Assembly (NCBI GenBank): GCA_002946415.1
Contig: NJPS01000043.1
Location: 124,001-188,000, forward strand
Source: Rutstroemia sp. NJR-2017a BVV2
Taxonomy: Eukaryota > Ascomycota > Leotiomycetes > Helotiales > Rutstroemiaceae
DNA: 64,000 nt
Direction of reading: 5' to 3'
Shown here: positions 46,101-59,000 of the stretch, one piece after another
How positions within the stretch are numbered: position 1 is the first letter of the stretch
Layout: each line of letters starts with the position of its first letter
Notes under the pieces: generated by a model
Seen by the model: the letters and a program-made list of their open reading frames with translations, nothing else
The model's database searches: none
What the model was told of the DNA's origin: nothing
Position numbers and translations under genes: made by a program

Positions 46101-48926
46101 ATCATTGGACTTGCCCAGAACTTTGTTGGGTCTAACAACGTTAATTGTCTGGAGCCAAGTGGACAGTTCGGTACCAGATTCCAAGGTGGTAGTGATGCGG
46201 CTAGTCCTCGTTATATCTTCACGAGATTATCACCGTTTGCCAGACGCATCTTCTCCGTGTTGGATGAGCCCGTTCTTGAATACAATACCGATGATGGGCG
46301 TTCAGTTGAGCCGGTCAACTACTACCCCGTGGTGCCAATGGTCTTGATAAACGGTGCCGATGGTATTGGTACTGGCTGGAGTACCAACATTCCAAACTAT
46401 CACCCCATTGAAATCGTCAACAATATCAAGCGCCGCATGGGACGCTTAGACGGCAGCGATGAAGAAAAGCCATTCGAACCAATGATGCCTTGGTTCCGTG
46501 GCTGGAAGGGTACCACTGAAGCTGCCGGCCCCGATCGTTTCAAGTTCAATGGTATCATCAGAGAGACGGGCCCAACGGAAGTTGAAATTACTGAACTGCC
46601 TATTCGAATGTGGACAAACGACTTCAAAGCCAGGCTTGAGGAGATCATCAAAGCTGAGAAGGTTCCATCATTCATCAAGGATTACAAGGAATACAACGAC
46701 CACAAAAACGTACATGTCATCATTCAACTGGACGAAAAACACATGAAAGCTGCCCTTGCCGAAGGTCTTGCAGAGAAATTCAAGCTCAACAAGACTATTG
46801 CTACTTCAAACATGGTTGCTTTTGATCACACGGGTCGAATCAAGAAATACGAAAAGGTCGAGGACATTCTTGAAGAATTCTACGTACTTCGATTTAAGAT
46901 GTACACGGTACGCAAAGCTTATTGGATGAAGAAACTTAACAGCGAGTTCCGCAAGCTCAGTAACCAGGCTCGATTTGTTCTTGAAATTATCGAGGGCAAG
47001 TTGACCGTATCCAAGAAGAAAAAGCCAGTCCTTGTCGCGGAACTCCGAAAGCGTGATTATGAAGCATTCCCAAAGGTCAAGGAGGCGAAGAAAGCCGGCG
47101 AGACTGAGGAGGTTGCTGAAAATGAAGAAGATGTAGGCGGTGACGATGACTCTGGTGCTAGAGATTATGACTATTTATTAGGGGTAAGTGAAAATGCGGC
47201 CTACCTTTGGTGACTCTGCAACTAACCTCTTCAGATGCCTATTTGGTCACTCACGCAAGAGCGCGTTGAGAAATTGCAACGTCAGAAGGCTGCGAAGCAA
47301 GAGGAGATCGACACACTCGACAAACTAAGCGAGAAGGATCTCTGGTGTCAGGATCTTGACGCATTCGTCGCTGAGTGGGAGTTACAGATCAAGGAAGATG
47401 CCGAGATTGAAAAGGATATCCGTAACGCCAATCGTCGTCGCTCACGCAAGATTGGTGCTGGAGGCAAGGCTGGAGGTACTGGTCGGGGCCGACCCAAGAA
47501 GGAAGATGAAGATTTCACTCTTGGCGCTAAGAAAACCAAACCTGCAGCAAAACCCGCAAAAGCCGACCCCAATAAAGGTGTTGTCAAAGTAGAGAACAAG
47601 CCACATCAAGGGTTCCTGGATATGTTTACCGCTAAACCAAAAGCCAAGCCGAAGAATCTTGATGGTGCTGATGACTCCGGAATGTCGGACGATGACTTTG
47701 CTGCGTTGGCGGACTCTAAGTCTAGCGATCAAGCCAAAGCACCAAGCGACCAATCAGCAGCAGTCCCTAGTCGAGGCAGACGTGCTGCTGCTGCTGCTCC
47801 CAAGAATTGGGTTGTAGATGATGATGAATCCGAAAGCGATGATGGAAAGCTCCTTGGCGATATTGGTGATATGGTCAAGGGTATAGGGGGCGACAAGCAT
47901 GACGCAGCCACGAACGGACGGTTGTCATTATATGCTATGTCTCGATCCGAGGACAGGCCAAGCAGTAGTGCGGGACTGCCTAAGCCAAAGGTCAAAGCCA
48001 GCAAGGTGGTCGACCTCTCCGACGATGACGAGACCAACTATGAGATGCTTGCCAAATCTTCCCCATACAAGGCTCCTGCTCCGAAAGATGATGTCAACAG
48101 CTATCTATCATCTGACGAGGATCTCGCGCCTCCTACCAAAAGAGCTCCGGTACAGAAAGCTGCCGCGAAGACTCTAGCGAAGGATGCACCGAAGCCCAAG
48201 AAAATTCCCGTTATCAAGAAATCAGCCGCTGCAGAAGAGCCAAAGCCTGCCTCACATTCACCTGCAGCAAAAGCATATGCCTTGAAGCAAAATCGCCTAA
48301 AGGAGATTGCCAAAACCATTCAATACAGTGAAGATGAAGATGACGATATGGATGGCGTCTCCCTGGCACTGGAAAAGCCTGTTGACAAAAAGCAAACCAA
48401 GCCAGCTGCACGAAATGAGAGCCCTAGCGATGATGAAGATGACTTCGATATGGATAATTCCCCACCCAGAAAAGCAGCGAATGGAAAACGTCCCGGCAAG
48501 CAAATTGCGATCAGCGATGACGACGATGATCTTGAATTGGAAGAAGATTCACCACCACCAAAACCAGCTGTTAAGAATGGAAAGGCCAAAGCGGTTCCCA
48601 AGAAGAAGGTCATTGATGATGATGACGATGACCTTGAAATGGAAAACTTCCCACCGCCCAAGCCGGCTCCTAAGAACGCGAAGGCCAAGTCTGCCCCTAA
48701 GAAAAAGGCTGTAAGCGACGATGAAGATGAGCTCGAAATGGAAGATGACTCTCCACCAAAGCCTGCAGCTCGTAGTCGCGGCCGTCCAGCCAGAACAGCT
48801 TCAGTTGCCAAGCCCAAGCAGCCGGTCTATATCGACTCAGAGGATGAGGACGACATGGACGTCGATGATGTTGATGAGTCGGCGATGGTGGAAGAGGAAG
48901 AGAGTGAGGAAGATTTCAGTGACTAG
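43182..48926 (+). CDS. TOP2: DNA topoisomerase II
   Basis: Nuclear type IIA topoisomerase: ATP-driven passage of one duplex through another, for decatenation and chromosome segregation. Exons 43182-43259, 43339-43998, 44211-47183 and 47235-48926 (introns 79, 212 and 51 bp) give 1800 residues. An N-terminal Lys/Ala-rich extension (to about residue 140) precedes EQYQKLTQLEHIIKRPDTYI. The GHKL ATPase has EIMVNAADN and GGRNGYGAKLCNIFS. The TOPRIM domain has Glu579 of EGDSAMGL and Asp656 of DQDHDGSHIKGLL. The active-site Tyr is about residue 914 in ASPRYIFTRLS after PSGQFGTRFQGG. MPIWSLTQERVEKL opens exon 4. The C-terminal domain (about 380 residues) is acidic and Lys/Pro-rich with tandem repeats. 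The ATG has a good context (CACCATGG). Confidence 0.98.
48421..48790 (+). repeat. Tandem degenerate repeats in the TOP2 C-terminal domain
   Basis: Four units of about 30-33 residues, each an acidic run (SDDEDDFDM, SDDDDDLEL, DDDDDDLEM, SDDEDELEM) followed by a SPPPKP-type segment and, in units 2 and 3, KAKxxPKKK. They lie in the disordered regulatory tail. Confidence 0.8.
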
Positions 48927-51235
48927 GATAGCACGAATACTCTTTCTGGCGTTTGGTGGTTAGGATACCTCGGGGCTTCACTGGATGAATGATATGCAAA
49001 AGATTTTCTTCATTTTGTTAGGACTGGCACTGGTATTGCTTTACGAAACAGGATCATACAATTGGGGGGATGTTTTGGGGCGAATGCGGGCAATATTCTA
49101 GCAGCTTTTTTATTTTGTTATTTTCTTTAGTTATCGCTTTTACAAGTGTATGGGTACAATCAGAATCAGAATCAGACAGTCAGTAGTCAAATGAAATTAC
49201 AGATATAGTAAACCACTCTGATATTGTGTCTTCGGATGGTGATGATCTTTCTAGCAAGGAGACGTGCAATGATTGGCGTTGCAATTTCGGGAAAATCAAT
49301 GGACTGAACATGTGAGTGAGTTTCTTCTCTGTTTTGGGAAAGCGTCATGCTTTGGTCTGGTAAAATGAGGGACGAGGGGGATGTGGGGGACGGACACACT
49401 TTAACTTATCTTCTTATCTTAATTGGGGTAAGCCGATGATGGTGGGTGTGGTGGTGGTTGAGATATTCTTGGAGTCTGCGAATACAGACGACGGAGCTGA
49501 AGATGGCGAGCTGACGATTAGCTGGATAGAAAGTAAGTAAGTCCTTGGACCACACTCGATAGTGGCGTTGGTTGAGGGAAGATGTGGTTTATGCGATCGC
49601 CGATACTTGCTCGCGGGCGTGGGATTGGTCTTTATTTATTTATTTATTTTATTGTACTGCCAGTTACAGTACGCGTAGCTTGGGGTTTGTTTACATTTGA
49701 TGCGACGCTGCATAGAGACGACGATACCGATGGCGATGTGGTGCGCGTGTACAGCCAATGAGTTGGGTTACTTTACCGTGGAGGGAAATAACTTACTGTG
49801 CGAAATATATCTCAGGGGTTCGAAGTAATAGCATAGCGATGGTGATGATGTGATGATGACCTATCATTTGCTAGGGGGGTGATTGCCGAAGTTGGCTGGA
49901 AATTGGGAGTGAGGGGGGGTGTTTACATGTGCATTAGGATTGGGTACTTCAGAGGAGGGGAGGATTGGAGAGGGACAATTTGTAATGAAATAGGTATATA
50001 CTTCGTAGATATTGGAGAAAAGTCATCGTCTCCGGAGAAGATAACTAACTTATGGGGATAGGTGTACAGGTATGGTCGCGACAACTTGAAGGTTTATTTC
50101 TGGCGCGTCGAGCTTTATTAGGCAAGTTGTAGAAGTGGTAGAAGTGGTGGAAGTGGTGGAGGTGGTGGAGGTGGCGGAAGTGGTGGAAGTGGAAGTTTGT
50201 GGTGGTTACCCCTGAAATTTAAAGTTCGGCCCCTAATGCTTGTGCTATGCCTGTGCTATGCAGCCAATGTGCATTCGTGTGCATCGTGTGCATCGTGCAT
50301 CATCTCACCGCCGAAATCCTTGGTCCATCCTTGGTTCTTGGGATGTTCCTATCGTTCCTTCGTCCCCGAGGACCTTCCAATCGACCACTCGACCCTTCCT
50401 TGCCCGCCTCGCCATCATACTCTGACATTGTTAGTGGCCAAGATGGAATTAGAACTGCCTGTGTGAATACCACCATTAACCATTAACAATCAACCCAGTT
50501 TGTTTAGAACAAGAAGTGGAAGACGAAGAAGATTCAACTGCCGGGAGTTATGTTCTGTGCATAAGTCGACAGCACCAACCCATCTGCATCCACTCTTTTT
50601 CCTGCTCTTGCCAACTGCCCACTGCCTGCCCACTGCGATGATCTAGATTTCTCCATTCTACTCCGATCCAACCAACCAGGCCTTGGAATAATCGACGCTC
50701 TTTTTTCTAATCCTTACAGGTTACCACCCACTCACTGCACTCGAGCTCGAGCTTCACTGGCGCCTTCACTCTCTCTCACCGAGTTTCGTTTTTTGCAATA
50801 CCCACTGCTTTCCAGTCTTGTATTGTCTGCTTAATTCATTCATTCAACAAACACTTCATCTTCCCCTTCACATTCACGTTCACATTCGCATTCCCGCCCA
50901 TTCACGTTCCTTGAAACAACCCACCTCCGTGCGCGCGTCAGTCTCCCACTTCACCAAGCTTGGGAGTGTGTCACTTTCGCACCTCTTAAACAACGACTGG
51001 CTCGACTGGAATCTTGTAACCAGTGTTGATTCACTGTATTTGTTTCGCTGGCGAGGAACAAAAACGTGCCAATTGTAAATATCAGACTGTGTGGAAGAAG
51101 AAGAACTGCGTTCTTCGTAAGCTATCCTGGAGCGTGCCAATTTTTGAAAGGGGGTTGGGGTGCCTTGATCGACATTCCGACCTATTCCACCTCCGCGCCC
51201 GCGACGAACGTCCATTCTTTTATTGCTGCGTCGAT
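48927..51235. other. Intergenic: TOP2 3' flank and TBC-GAP leader, with simple repeats
   Basis: 2.3 kb with no supportable gene. Contains a (TTTA)n run at about 49631-49654, a 9-bp minisatellite at 50131-50195, and a long C/T-rich leader before 51236. Confidence 0.6.
50131..50195. repeat. Minisatellite, 9-bp unit (GGTGGAAGT)
   Basis: About seven units of GGTGGAAGT with GGTAGAAGT, GGTGGAGGT and GGCGGAAGT variants. Non-coding. Confidence 0.85.
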
Positions 51236-54200
51236 ATGGAGTCTGACTTGGAAAAGAAACCGGTTGTCGAGGAGAAAGTTAGTGTAGAGGGTCAGAATAT
51301 GCACCATGATTCAATGGTTACCGTGCGGTTGTCCGAACCACCAGTTCTTACTCTGGATACGAAAAGGCACTCAATCAAAGTGGAAGGAGCAAAGGACAAT
51401 ACTGAGGAGGAGTTCGCAGATGCCGATATGGAGGATAAGAGGCGAACGATCACAGATACACGGTCTATGAAGTCCGCAGAGGAGAGCAGCTTACAGGAAG
51501 ACTCGCCGAGAATTACGATGCTAGATCCAAATGGGAACGAGGTCTGCACGCCTACGGGCTCAGAAACGGCAGAGTCAGAGCCTGATCATTCGAGGAGGGA
51601 TAGTGATAGCTCGGATACATCTTTGGAGGAGGTCAATTGGGAAGAACTGGAGAAAACAGAGGAGCAACAACCACGGAATCAAGATTCAGACGACGTAAGT
51701 TGAAAAGGAGGGGTGTGTACATGCATGGCAGTTGCTGATTGTTTAGTCCACTGCTCTATTACTAGCCAGACTCGAGAAAGAAAACAACGACATTGCATCG
51801 AACCCAAAATCCGGCATCGCGAAAGTCCAGAAAGTCGAGAAGATACGAAATCGAGCACAATCAAGACCACCATCCATGCAACACCTTAAGAAATTAGTCA
51901 GTGGCCCTACGCCATCTGCTCTTCGATATTCCGTTACCCCTCCTCCACCTATGACCGACCTCGAATTTTACGCTGCTCTTGTGCAAGATTATCCTCGAAC
52001 GGCTCAATATCTACCTACATTGCTGTCGAAAAAGATAAGAAGTGGTATACCTCCGCCGTTGAGAGGGGTGGTATGGCAGAGTATGTCTGGGGCAAGAGAC
52101 AGGTTACTGGAGGAGCAGTTTGACAGGCTGTGCGGCGAGTCAAGTCCTTATGAAGGCATTATTGGGAAGGATTTGGGACGAAGTTTTCCTGGTGTGGAAA
52201 TGTTCCGGGATCCAGAAGGCGATGGCCAACGAATGTTGGGAAGAGTTCTGAAGTGCTTCAGTTTATACGATCATAAGATTGGATATTGTCAAGGGTTGGG
52301 CTTTCTTGTCGGTCCTTTGCTGATGCACATGGGCGACAAGCAAGCCTTCTGTGTCTTAGTACGGTATGTTATCTGTGAATAATGCTTACTGCATATGCTA
52401 ATGATCGCAGACTTATGGAGCACTACGACCTGCGAAATTGTTTCCTGCCGGATCTCTCTGGGCTGCACGTTCGAATCCACCAGTTCCGCGAATTATTGAA
52501 GCAACATTTACCCGTCTTATCGGCACATCTCGACGTACTCCAGGTTGAACCTGCATATGTCTCCCAATGGTTCTTATCTTTCTTCGCGGTTACCTGTCCA
52601 CTACCGATGCTTTTTCGAATTTACGACGTTATATTTGCTGAAGGTGCTTCTGCCACGATAATGCGAGTTGCGCTTTCATTAATGAGGAAGAACGAAACCA
52701 AGATTTTGTCTTGTACGGAATTTGAAGATGTCATGCAACTCCTTTTGTCTCGAGGATTATGGGATGTCTATCATTATAATGCAGATGAATTTGTCAATGA
52801 TTTCGTTAGCTTGACAGGGATTGTCACACACGAAAGCCTTCATACTTTGGAAGCGAGCTACAGGGAATCGCAGATTGTCGATACCACTATACCGTCAGAT
52901 GTAGGATCTGCAGCCTCACGATTTCTCGGAAGATTATGGGCCGGGTCCAACGCGTCGAATAGATCCTCCAATCTTAGTCCTGGACTAAGTGCTCCTTCGC
53001 GCCCAGTCAGTTTCTTGCGAAAATCTCCTTCAAAACAAAGTCTTGCGTCAACATTAAATTCTATAGAGGGTAGCGGATCAGATAGTATGTTGAGCTCCTC
53101 GACTGATGCTACGAGCGTCTCTCGGGAATCGTCTAATACGGACGCCGCGTCTATTCGTGGACAGTCTTTCGCTAGTGTGAATGCTGCAAGACCGTCGGTC
53201 AATAAGGACAAGAATTTACACAGTCAGATTGAGGATCTGTTAATGGCGCTTAGTGAGATGCAGAGGGATCATGCTATACTTGCAACGCAACTGCAGCGGG
53301 AGAGGGAAGAGCGCGAGGAAGATCGAACGGCGGTGCGATTGTTGCTCGATGGGTTGAGAAAGAAGAGTGGCACAGAGACAATTGAGAGCTCTGAAAGCGA
53401 CGTTAGCATTGAGACCGTGAAAGGGTTGCAGGCTGTTACGGAAGAGGAGGTTGGTGATTCTGATGAAGACGAGACTGCTAAGGTGATGGACAACGAAGAA
53501 GCGATCATTGATGAAGAATCAACGCCTCCGGTCTCGTCCGATGACCTTTCTGCTCTTCTTGACGTTGTCGAAGAACGATTTGTGCGCCCTTTCAAGAACC
53601 GAAGATCTTCCCTGTTGCTTACTAAAGCGCAATTACGAGAAGAACTTGGTCGGTCAAAAGAGCAACTCATCACCGAGTCATCACGAGCTCAAGAATTTAG
53701 TCGGCGCATTGCCGATCAAGAGCAGGAGATCAGCAATTTAAAGGATATGATCCGGGAGACACATGCTCATATACGAAATTCACATCAAGATCGACAGCGA
53801 CTAGAGAAACAAATCCATGATATGCGATCACGAAAAAGCTCTAATGCATCTCCCGACGGATCAAGAGACGCAGACGCTGAATGGCTAAACAAGGGTGCAA
53901 GCACCGGCGGTCTTCGAGAATTAAAACTCGTCCGATCAAACTCCCAGCGCTCAGTCGCTACAACCTTTAGCAAACGCACCTCCAGTCTAATCACTCCTGC
54001 CAATCTGAAAGAAAACGACTTTCCGCGTGACACTTTTCGCGACTCCAGACCCGCCGAGCCGACCTCGAATAAATCTGACGTTGATGCCGACGCTCTGGTC
54101 CTCGAACTCGTGCAAGCGAAAACTGCAGAAGCAATCGCGAAACAGGAGGCCGAAGAGGCTAAGGCGAAATTGGAGTCGCTGAGGAAGATGCTGGGCCTGC

Positions 54201-54412
54201 AGAGTGGTCAGCCGATCCCGGCGGGTGGGTTTGGACATAAGTCGAGTCCTAGTCAGTCTGGGGCGGCGAGCATCTTTGGGAGTAAGACGATGAGGGTCGA
54301 GATGCCGACGACGTCGGGTACGATGGCGCCGCAGGTGGCTACGGCGCCGGCTTCGGGTGGAGGGGGATTCTGGGGTTGGGGAAAGAGGTCGGTTAGTGGT
54401 GATGGAAAATAG
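51236..54412 (+). CDS. TBC-domain Rab GTPase-activating protein (Gyp5/Evi5-like)
   Basis: Stimulates GTP hydrolysis by a Rab (Gyp5 acts on Ypt1/Sec4 at Golgi and exocytic sites). Exons 51236-51694, 51747-52363 and 52411-54412 (introns 52 and 47 bp) give 1025 residues. The N-terminal 150 residues are acidic and disordered. The TBC domain covers about 250-455: IRSGIPPPLRGVVWQ, the Arg finger in IIGKDLGRSFPG (about Arg298), the Gln finger in IGYCQGLGFLVGPLL (about Gln335), and AYVSQWFLSFFAVTCPLPML. Both catalytic fingers are present, so it should be an active GAP. A Ser-rich linker follows, then coiled coils (LLMALSEMQRDHAILATQLQ; FSRRIADQEQEISNLKDMI) and a Gly-rich tail ending GGGGFWGWGKRS. TBC plus C-terminal coiled coil is the Gyp5/Evi5 arrangement. 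Confidence 0.94.
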
Positions 54413-55468
54413 AGAGTTGGGTTAGGATGGGAGTAAAATTAGGAGCTGGCTTTTTTTGTGAATAGGGCAAGACAGATCGGGCAAATCTCTGGGAAGTAAT
54501 GGATTCTAATGCCATTGAATGGGTTTGGGAGCGATGGATGGATTGATGAACAAATTAAACTTTTGATGAAAAATGCTTGATCCTTTTGCTTTGCTTTCGC
54601 GTTTAGACGGTTGCGAGATTTTCTTTTTCTCTATCTTCTTTTTATTTACTTCGAAGCAAAATACCCGAGAGTGCGTGTGCTTTACTCGCTTTTTTATGTT
54701 GCTTTATTCCTTTTTTCTTTTTGGGGGGGAGAGATGGGAGGAGAGGTAGAGGTGGGGAGGTTCTTGTAGGAAAGAAGAGAGGATGATGTTGTAGATAGTG
54801 ATAGTGCTGAGATATATGGATGGGGAGAGGAAGAGACAACGAGTGTTAGAGATGACAGGGAGATGGGGTTAGATGTAAATAGTGAAGAGATGAGATGACA
54901 TAAGAATAAAATGGAAGATAGGGAGAGGGGTGTTTATTTTGGCATACTCCCTCTGGCTTTTAACTACTACTTTGTCTTCCATTTGATAGGTTGTGATGTG
55001 ATGTGATGTTTTGAGTTCTTCGGGGGATGATTTGATGGGGGATGTGATTTATACAGTTGGGAGGGGGAGCGGGGTTCGGTTTGTGGGGGGATTAGGTGGT
55101 GGGGGGGATGGATGGAGGGATTGTGTGGTGGATGAAGAGAGGATGGGGAGATGGAGGGAGGGATGGAGGGAGGATGCGGGAGGTGCGATGTTATACGTGT
55201 GTGGGTGAATGGATGTGTATTTGTGTCCTTTCTTCTTTACTTGCATCTTTTTCGTCCGCTCTCCTTCTGCCCCCCTTTCCACAGGGGAGTGACGGAGATA
55301 AATTCCCACACGATAACTACTGCGCTGCTACTTCTATTTTCCTATAATGTGGGATTGGGTGCAGCATGCGGAGTGAAAAGATAGCAAGGAGTCTTGGTTG
55401 GGAACACGATTTATCCTTTTCGGGACAGTAGATTTAATGTCTGCGAAGATCAGGTCTCGGCCTGGCAT
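54413..55468. other. Intergenic, G/A-rich
   Basis: About 1 kb after the TBC gene. The plus strand is strongly purine-rich around 54720-54930 and 55055-55200, with G-runs of three to seven (possible G-quadruplex). No gene seen. Confidence 0.6.
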
Positions 55469-55672
55469 TTAATCAGACTGACGTGAGTTGGTCTTACTTG
55501 AACCTTGGTTGAGATAAAAGAAGAGTTTTCCTTCGCGCTTAGGAGGAAGGAATAGGTCATTGATGCGGTTATCGGTGTTGGAAATCTTGTTGGCTTCGGG
55601 GCGAAGACCCTGGTGGTGATCATGGCCGCTCGGTGTGGCGCTGTGAGAATAAGAATGGTAAGGGTGAGTCAT
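55469..55672 (-). CDS. Doubtful small ORF or exon
   Basis: 67 codons from an ATG (55672). The middle, NDLFLPPKREGKLFFYLNQ, looks protein-like. A CTCACAG acceptor precedes its His-rich part and a GTAAGACC donor-like site follows YLNQGS. It may be one exon of a short multi-exon gene whose other parts I could not find. No recognised family. Confidence 0.25.
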   Translation of the reverse strand: MTHPYHSYSHSATPSGHDHHQGLRPEANKISNTDNRINDLFLPPKREGKLFFYLNQGSSKTNSRQSD

Positions 55673-55887
55673 ACATGACCGCTATGTTGTGGTGTGAACG
55701 AGCCCTTGAAATAGAGGACTCAAGATAGCTGGCAAGAAGGGATACATACATTCAGGCGTGCCAAACAAAGGAGAGCATTTCATGTATGAGCATACCAATC
55801 TACCGCTATACTAAACGCCTGCTACTTACAGGCACGGAGACTCAACAGACCTGCGATATCCCTGAATACAGCTCGATTTCGAGACGC

Positions 55888-56097
55888 TTATTTCGCCTTC
55901 TTCTTTGGCTTTTCCTTTGGCTTGTCCTTGGCCGTACCGCCTCTCGTCAATTCGCTCAGCTTCGTGGCGCCCTTGTTGCTCGTAGCAACGTAATCCGAAC
56001 AATCACTATCGTCCGTGAAACAGAAGTGCGCCTTGGTGCTACTGATGGACTCGGTGTCACTTGCCTCTGCCTGCTTTCCTTTCTTTCCACCAGCCAT
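55888..56097 (-). CDS. Small Lys-rich hypothetical protein
   Basis: 69 residues from the ATG at 56097, starting MAGGKKGKQAEASDTES and ending KPKEKPKKKAK. The Ser/Asp-rich middle includes FCFTDDSDCSDYV. A CGCAG acceptor-like sequence sits directly before the ATG. Composition at both ends is strongly basic, like a small nuclear or ribosome-associated protein, but no family is recognised. Coding status is uncertain because the frame is short. Confidence 0.4.
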   Translation of the reverse strand: MAGGKKGKQAEASDTESISSTKAHFCFTDDSDCSDYVATSNKGATKLSELTRGGTAKDKPKEKPKKKAK

Positions 56098-59000
56098 CTG
56101 CGTCGAGGTCTTTCTGATCAAGTTATTCTAATGGTGCAGAGGAGGATGAGTTGCATTGACCCTGATGTGATAGAAGATAAGTTCTCTGTTGCGAATATGG
56201 AACACTGCAGGAGTGGATGTGATGCTTCCACGATGGAATACTGTTTTCGATCAGGTGAATATTTTTGTGATTTGGTAAACATCAACTGAGCGCCGGCATA
56301 CCCAACTTTAAATATCATAATTTTGAATAGATATTACAGGTTGTTCCAACACAACCTCTTTTGTGTCCGTTCTCGTCTAGCGGACTCATACCCAAGATCC
56401 GCATGGCGGAAGATAATACAAGCATAAGGTCTAATTCGGAAGGACTTGACATCTGAATTCTCCATTAGGCGGGGTCGCGCGGACAAACAAAAAATAATGT
56501 ATTGAAACAAAAATTTAAGTAATAGCCTTCTATATGACCCAAACCCATCCATATACGCCGCGGTTGCTGCTCGATGTACCGCGCAAGCATATACCTTGAT
56601 ACGCGCCATTGTCTTCAGTAAAAGCGAATCATTTCTTCGGCCACTAGGTGGCCGCTCGAATGGTCTAGAACGAGCTGCGATGGGAGTTGTATGATGGACC
56701 ACAATCTTTCTGGATTAAGAGGTACGTAATCCAGTCGAACAAGGTTGACGCTGATCTAAATACCATCCTCGAGATCATGTAAGAGACCATGACGGTCAGG
56801 CATCTTGCTGCACACTGTGAAGTGGCAGGCAACCAAAACATATGAATATAAGGGGGTAGAACAGAAAAGTCCAAGAAAAAGGCAGAGTCCCCAGAAATTG
56901 AACCCCTATTCTTGCGCGGTAGAAGCAGGTGACTGCGTCGCTACGGCCTTCCAATACATTTTATTGTTCTGTTGAAACTATGTGCTCGTCGTGGTTGGCT
57001 TTCGGCAATACGTTACCAAAGGTAGAGATGTCAAGACCTTGTTTGCCGAGGATAGAGGATTAAACGTGTATGGCTATTTCTGAAGCTTTGGGAAGCTCTA
57101 TCAGTCTCATTGGATAGGTAGGTGCGCACACTTCGCAGATGGCAGCCTCGACCAGAATTCGTCTTTCTTGTTCTTGTAGGTATCGTCAGGATGGTGCTGG
57201 GTCCTGAGCATGCAGTGCCCGGAGTGCAATACTTTGTTGTGCTTGGTATCATAGGAACTGTCGAACTTCCTACGAACTCGTTAGAAGCGAGGAATATCGG
57301 AGACATAATAGAGACATAATGGAGATCTGGGGCTTTTGGGAAGAGTTAAATATGATCTGATAATAAGGGTAGAATGAAGATGTATGGGAGTCAAGACTAA
57401 GCTGGTGATGAATAGCGATTGCTGAATTGGTAACTCTTACCATCCACTTGATCAGACGGTGACTCGATTGAACAGTCAAATGCACATCAACAATTGCAGT
57501 GAATATGAAACCAATATGAAAACAAAATGATGCTTCATTTCATCTAACAATGGCATAGATCAACCAAAGGATCATGACCTTAAAGCTTATTAAACAAGAT
57601 GTAATAACTCCTCTCTAGCCAACTTGCCAGAGACTTGCTGTCAAAGGTTCATCTCAATGCTGCAAAAATGGTAGAGGTAGAAAGCATTGGAAAATAGGAG
57701 ATACTCGCGATGGAAGGACCACAAGGTTGTGATTTACGACATTTAAATAATTAATATGAATAGAGTATTCATATAGAAATGTGGTTCTGTCACTTTCCGA
57801 ACCTCAAATGTAGGAGAGATGAACACTTGTTCATCCCGACATTATTTGACAACTATGACAACCGGGGAATCTAGACAACCCTGGTTTCCATTTCCGAGTT
57901 GACCGAAGTTTCCACAGTGGGTTCATTCTTGCCAAGGAACTACGAGCTTCTTATCTTGTCAGAGCAATCACACCAGCTACATGTATCCCTGTGGAGGAGA
58001 TTTGGTAGGGGTGAAAGGTAAGGCTGCCGAGTGGTTGAGTGGTCGTTTTCCATGTCGTGAAGAAGTAATTGGTTGAGAGACCTCAGTAATCTGGAAGCCG
58101 GACCTCCGCAGCTATAATTCCAGCTACCATCGACCTATATCCACATCGCCCAAAGCCCATCATGTCTTCTTGTTGACTTTGGGCTTACGAGAGAAGGGGA
58201 GGCATAACTATCTTTATTTGCTTTTTCGAGAACGGCTCGGTTCGGCAAGAGACAGAGCACGAGTGAGATTCCACCCTTGGAAGGAGATCCGACCTGAAGT
58301 TCCTGAACACATCGGGCGATGAACATGCTGCATTCTGCATGTGAAGGCGTATTGGAGCGCGCTTACGACCATGTTATTGCATCCCCTTTGAAGTAAAATC
58401 ATGGCGCGAAATATTGACGGCGGTCTCATCGTCATCTCAATATATTTGTTGTCGAATGAAATATCGTAAAATCTAGAGGTTGCCAAGCCCCTTTATCAAC
58501 TCGAAACAACGTTGATTAAAATCCACTCTATGAAGCGACAGGATTTTACCTAAATTGGTTTAGTGTCAGGTACGAGATGCATGTCAATGTGGTAAGAAAT
58601 CTAGAATCGAATCTTGTCAACCTTGGATGGAAGATTTCTCAGCCCACCAGAATCAACCAATTCAGCAAATGATATCTTCTCCAATATGAGGTCAATATAC
58701 TTTCGTACAGAGAGGACGAATATTACTAGAGCCTCCAGGGGAAAAGCCTCGCTGCTTTTCTGGAAAATTGGGTAGAAGCCCAGGCATCTCCCATCTGATG
58801 TCATTCTTTTGGTGTCCAGTTATTGTCGAAACACCCAAGCGGCGATGAACTTGGCGACCAGGCAAGAATACGGCTACTTGCAGACGCCTTCAGGGGGGAA
58901 GGAAGAGCTCCAGCATGAGAAACAAAACAAAGCAAAACAAAGCGACAGACGAACGCAAACAGGCCACAAGTGCTGACCCAAGCTTCACTCAAGCTTCTTG

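Noticed and set aside
56334..56702. 122-codon minus frame
   Set aside because: No ATG at its start and no family resemblance.
56870..56960. B-box-like GGGGTTCAATTTC on the minus strand followed by T5 (possible tRNA)
   Set aside because: The T stem does not pair, no D arm or matching acceptor stem could be found, and the conserved C61 is replaced.
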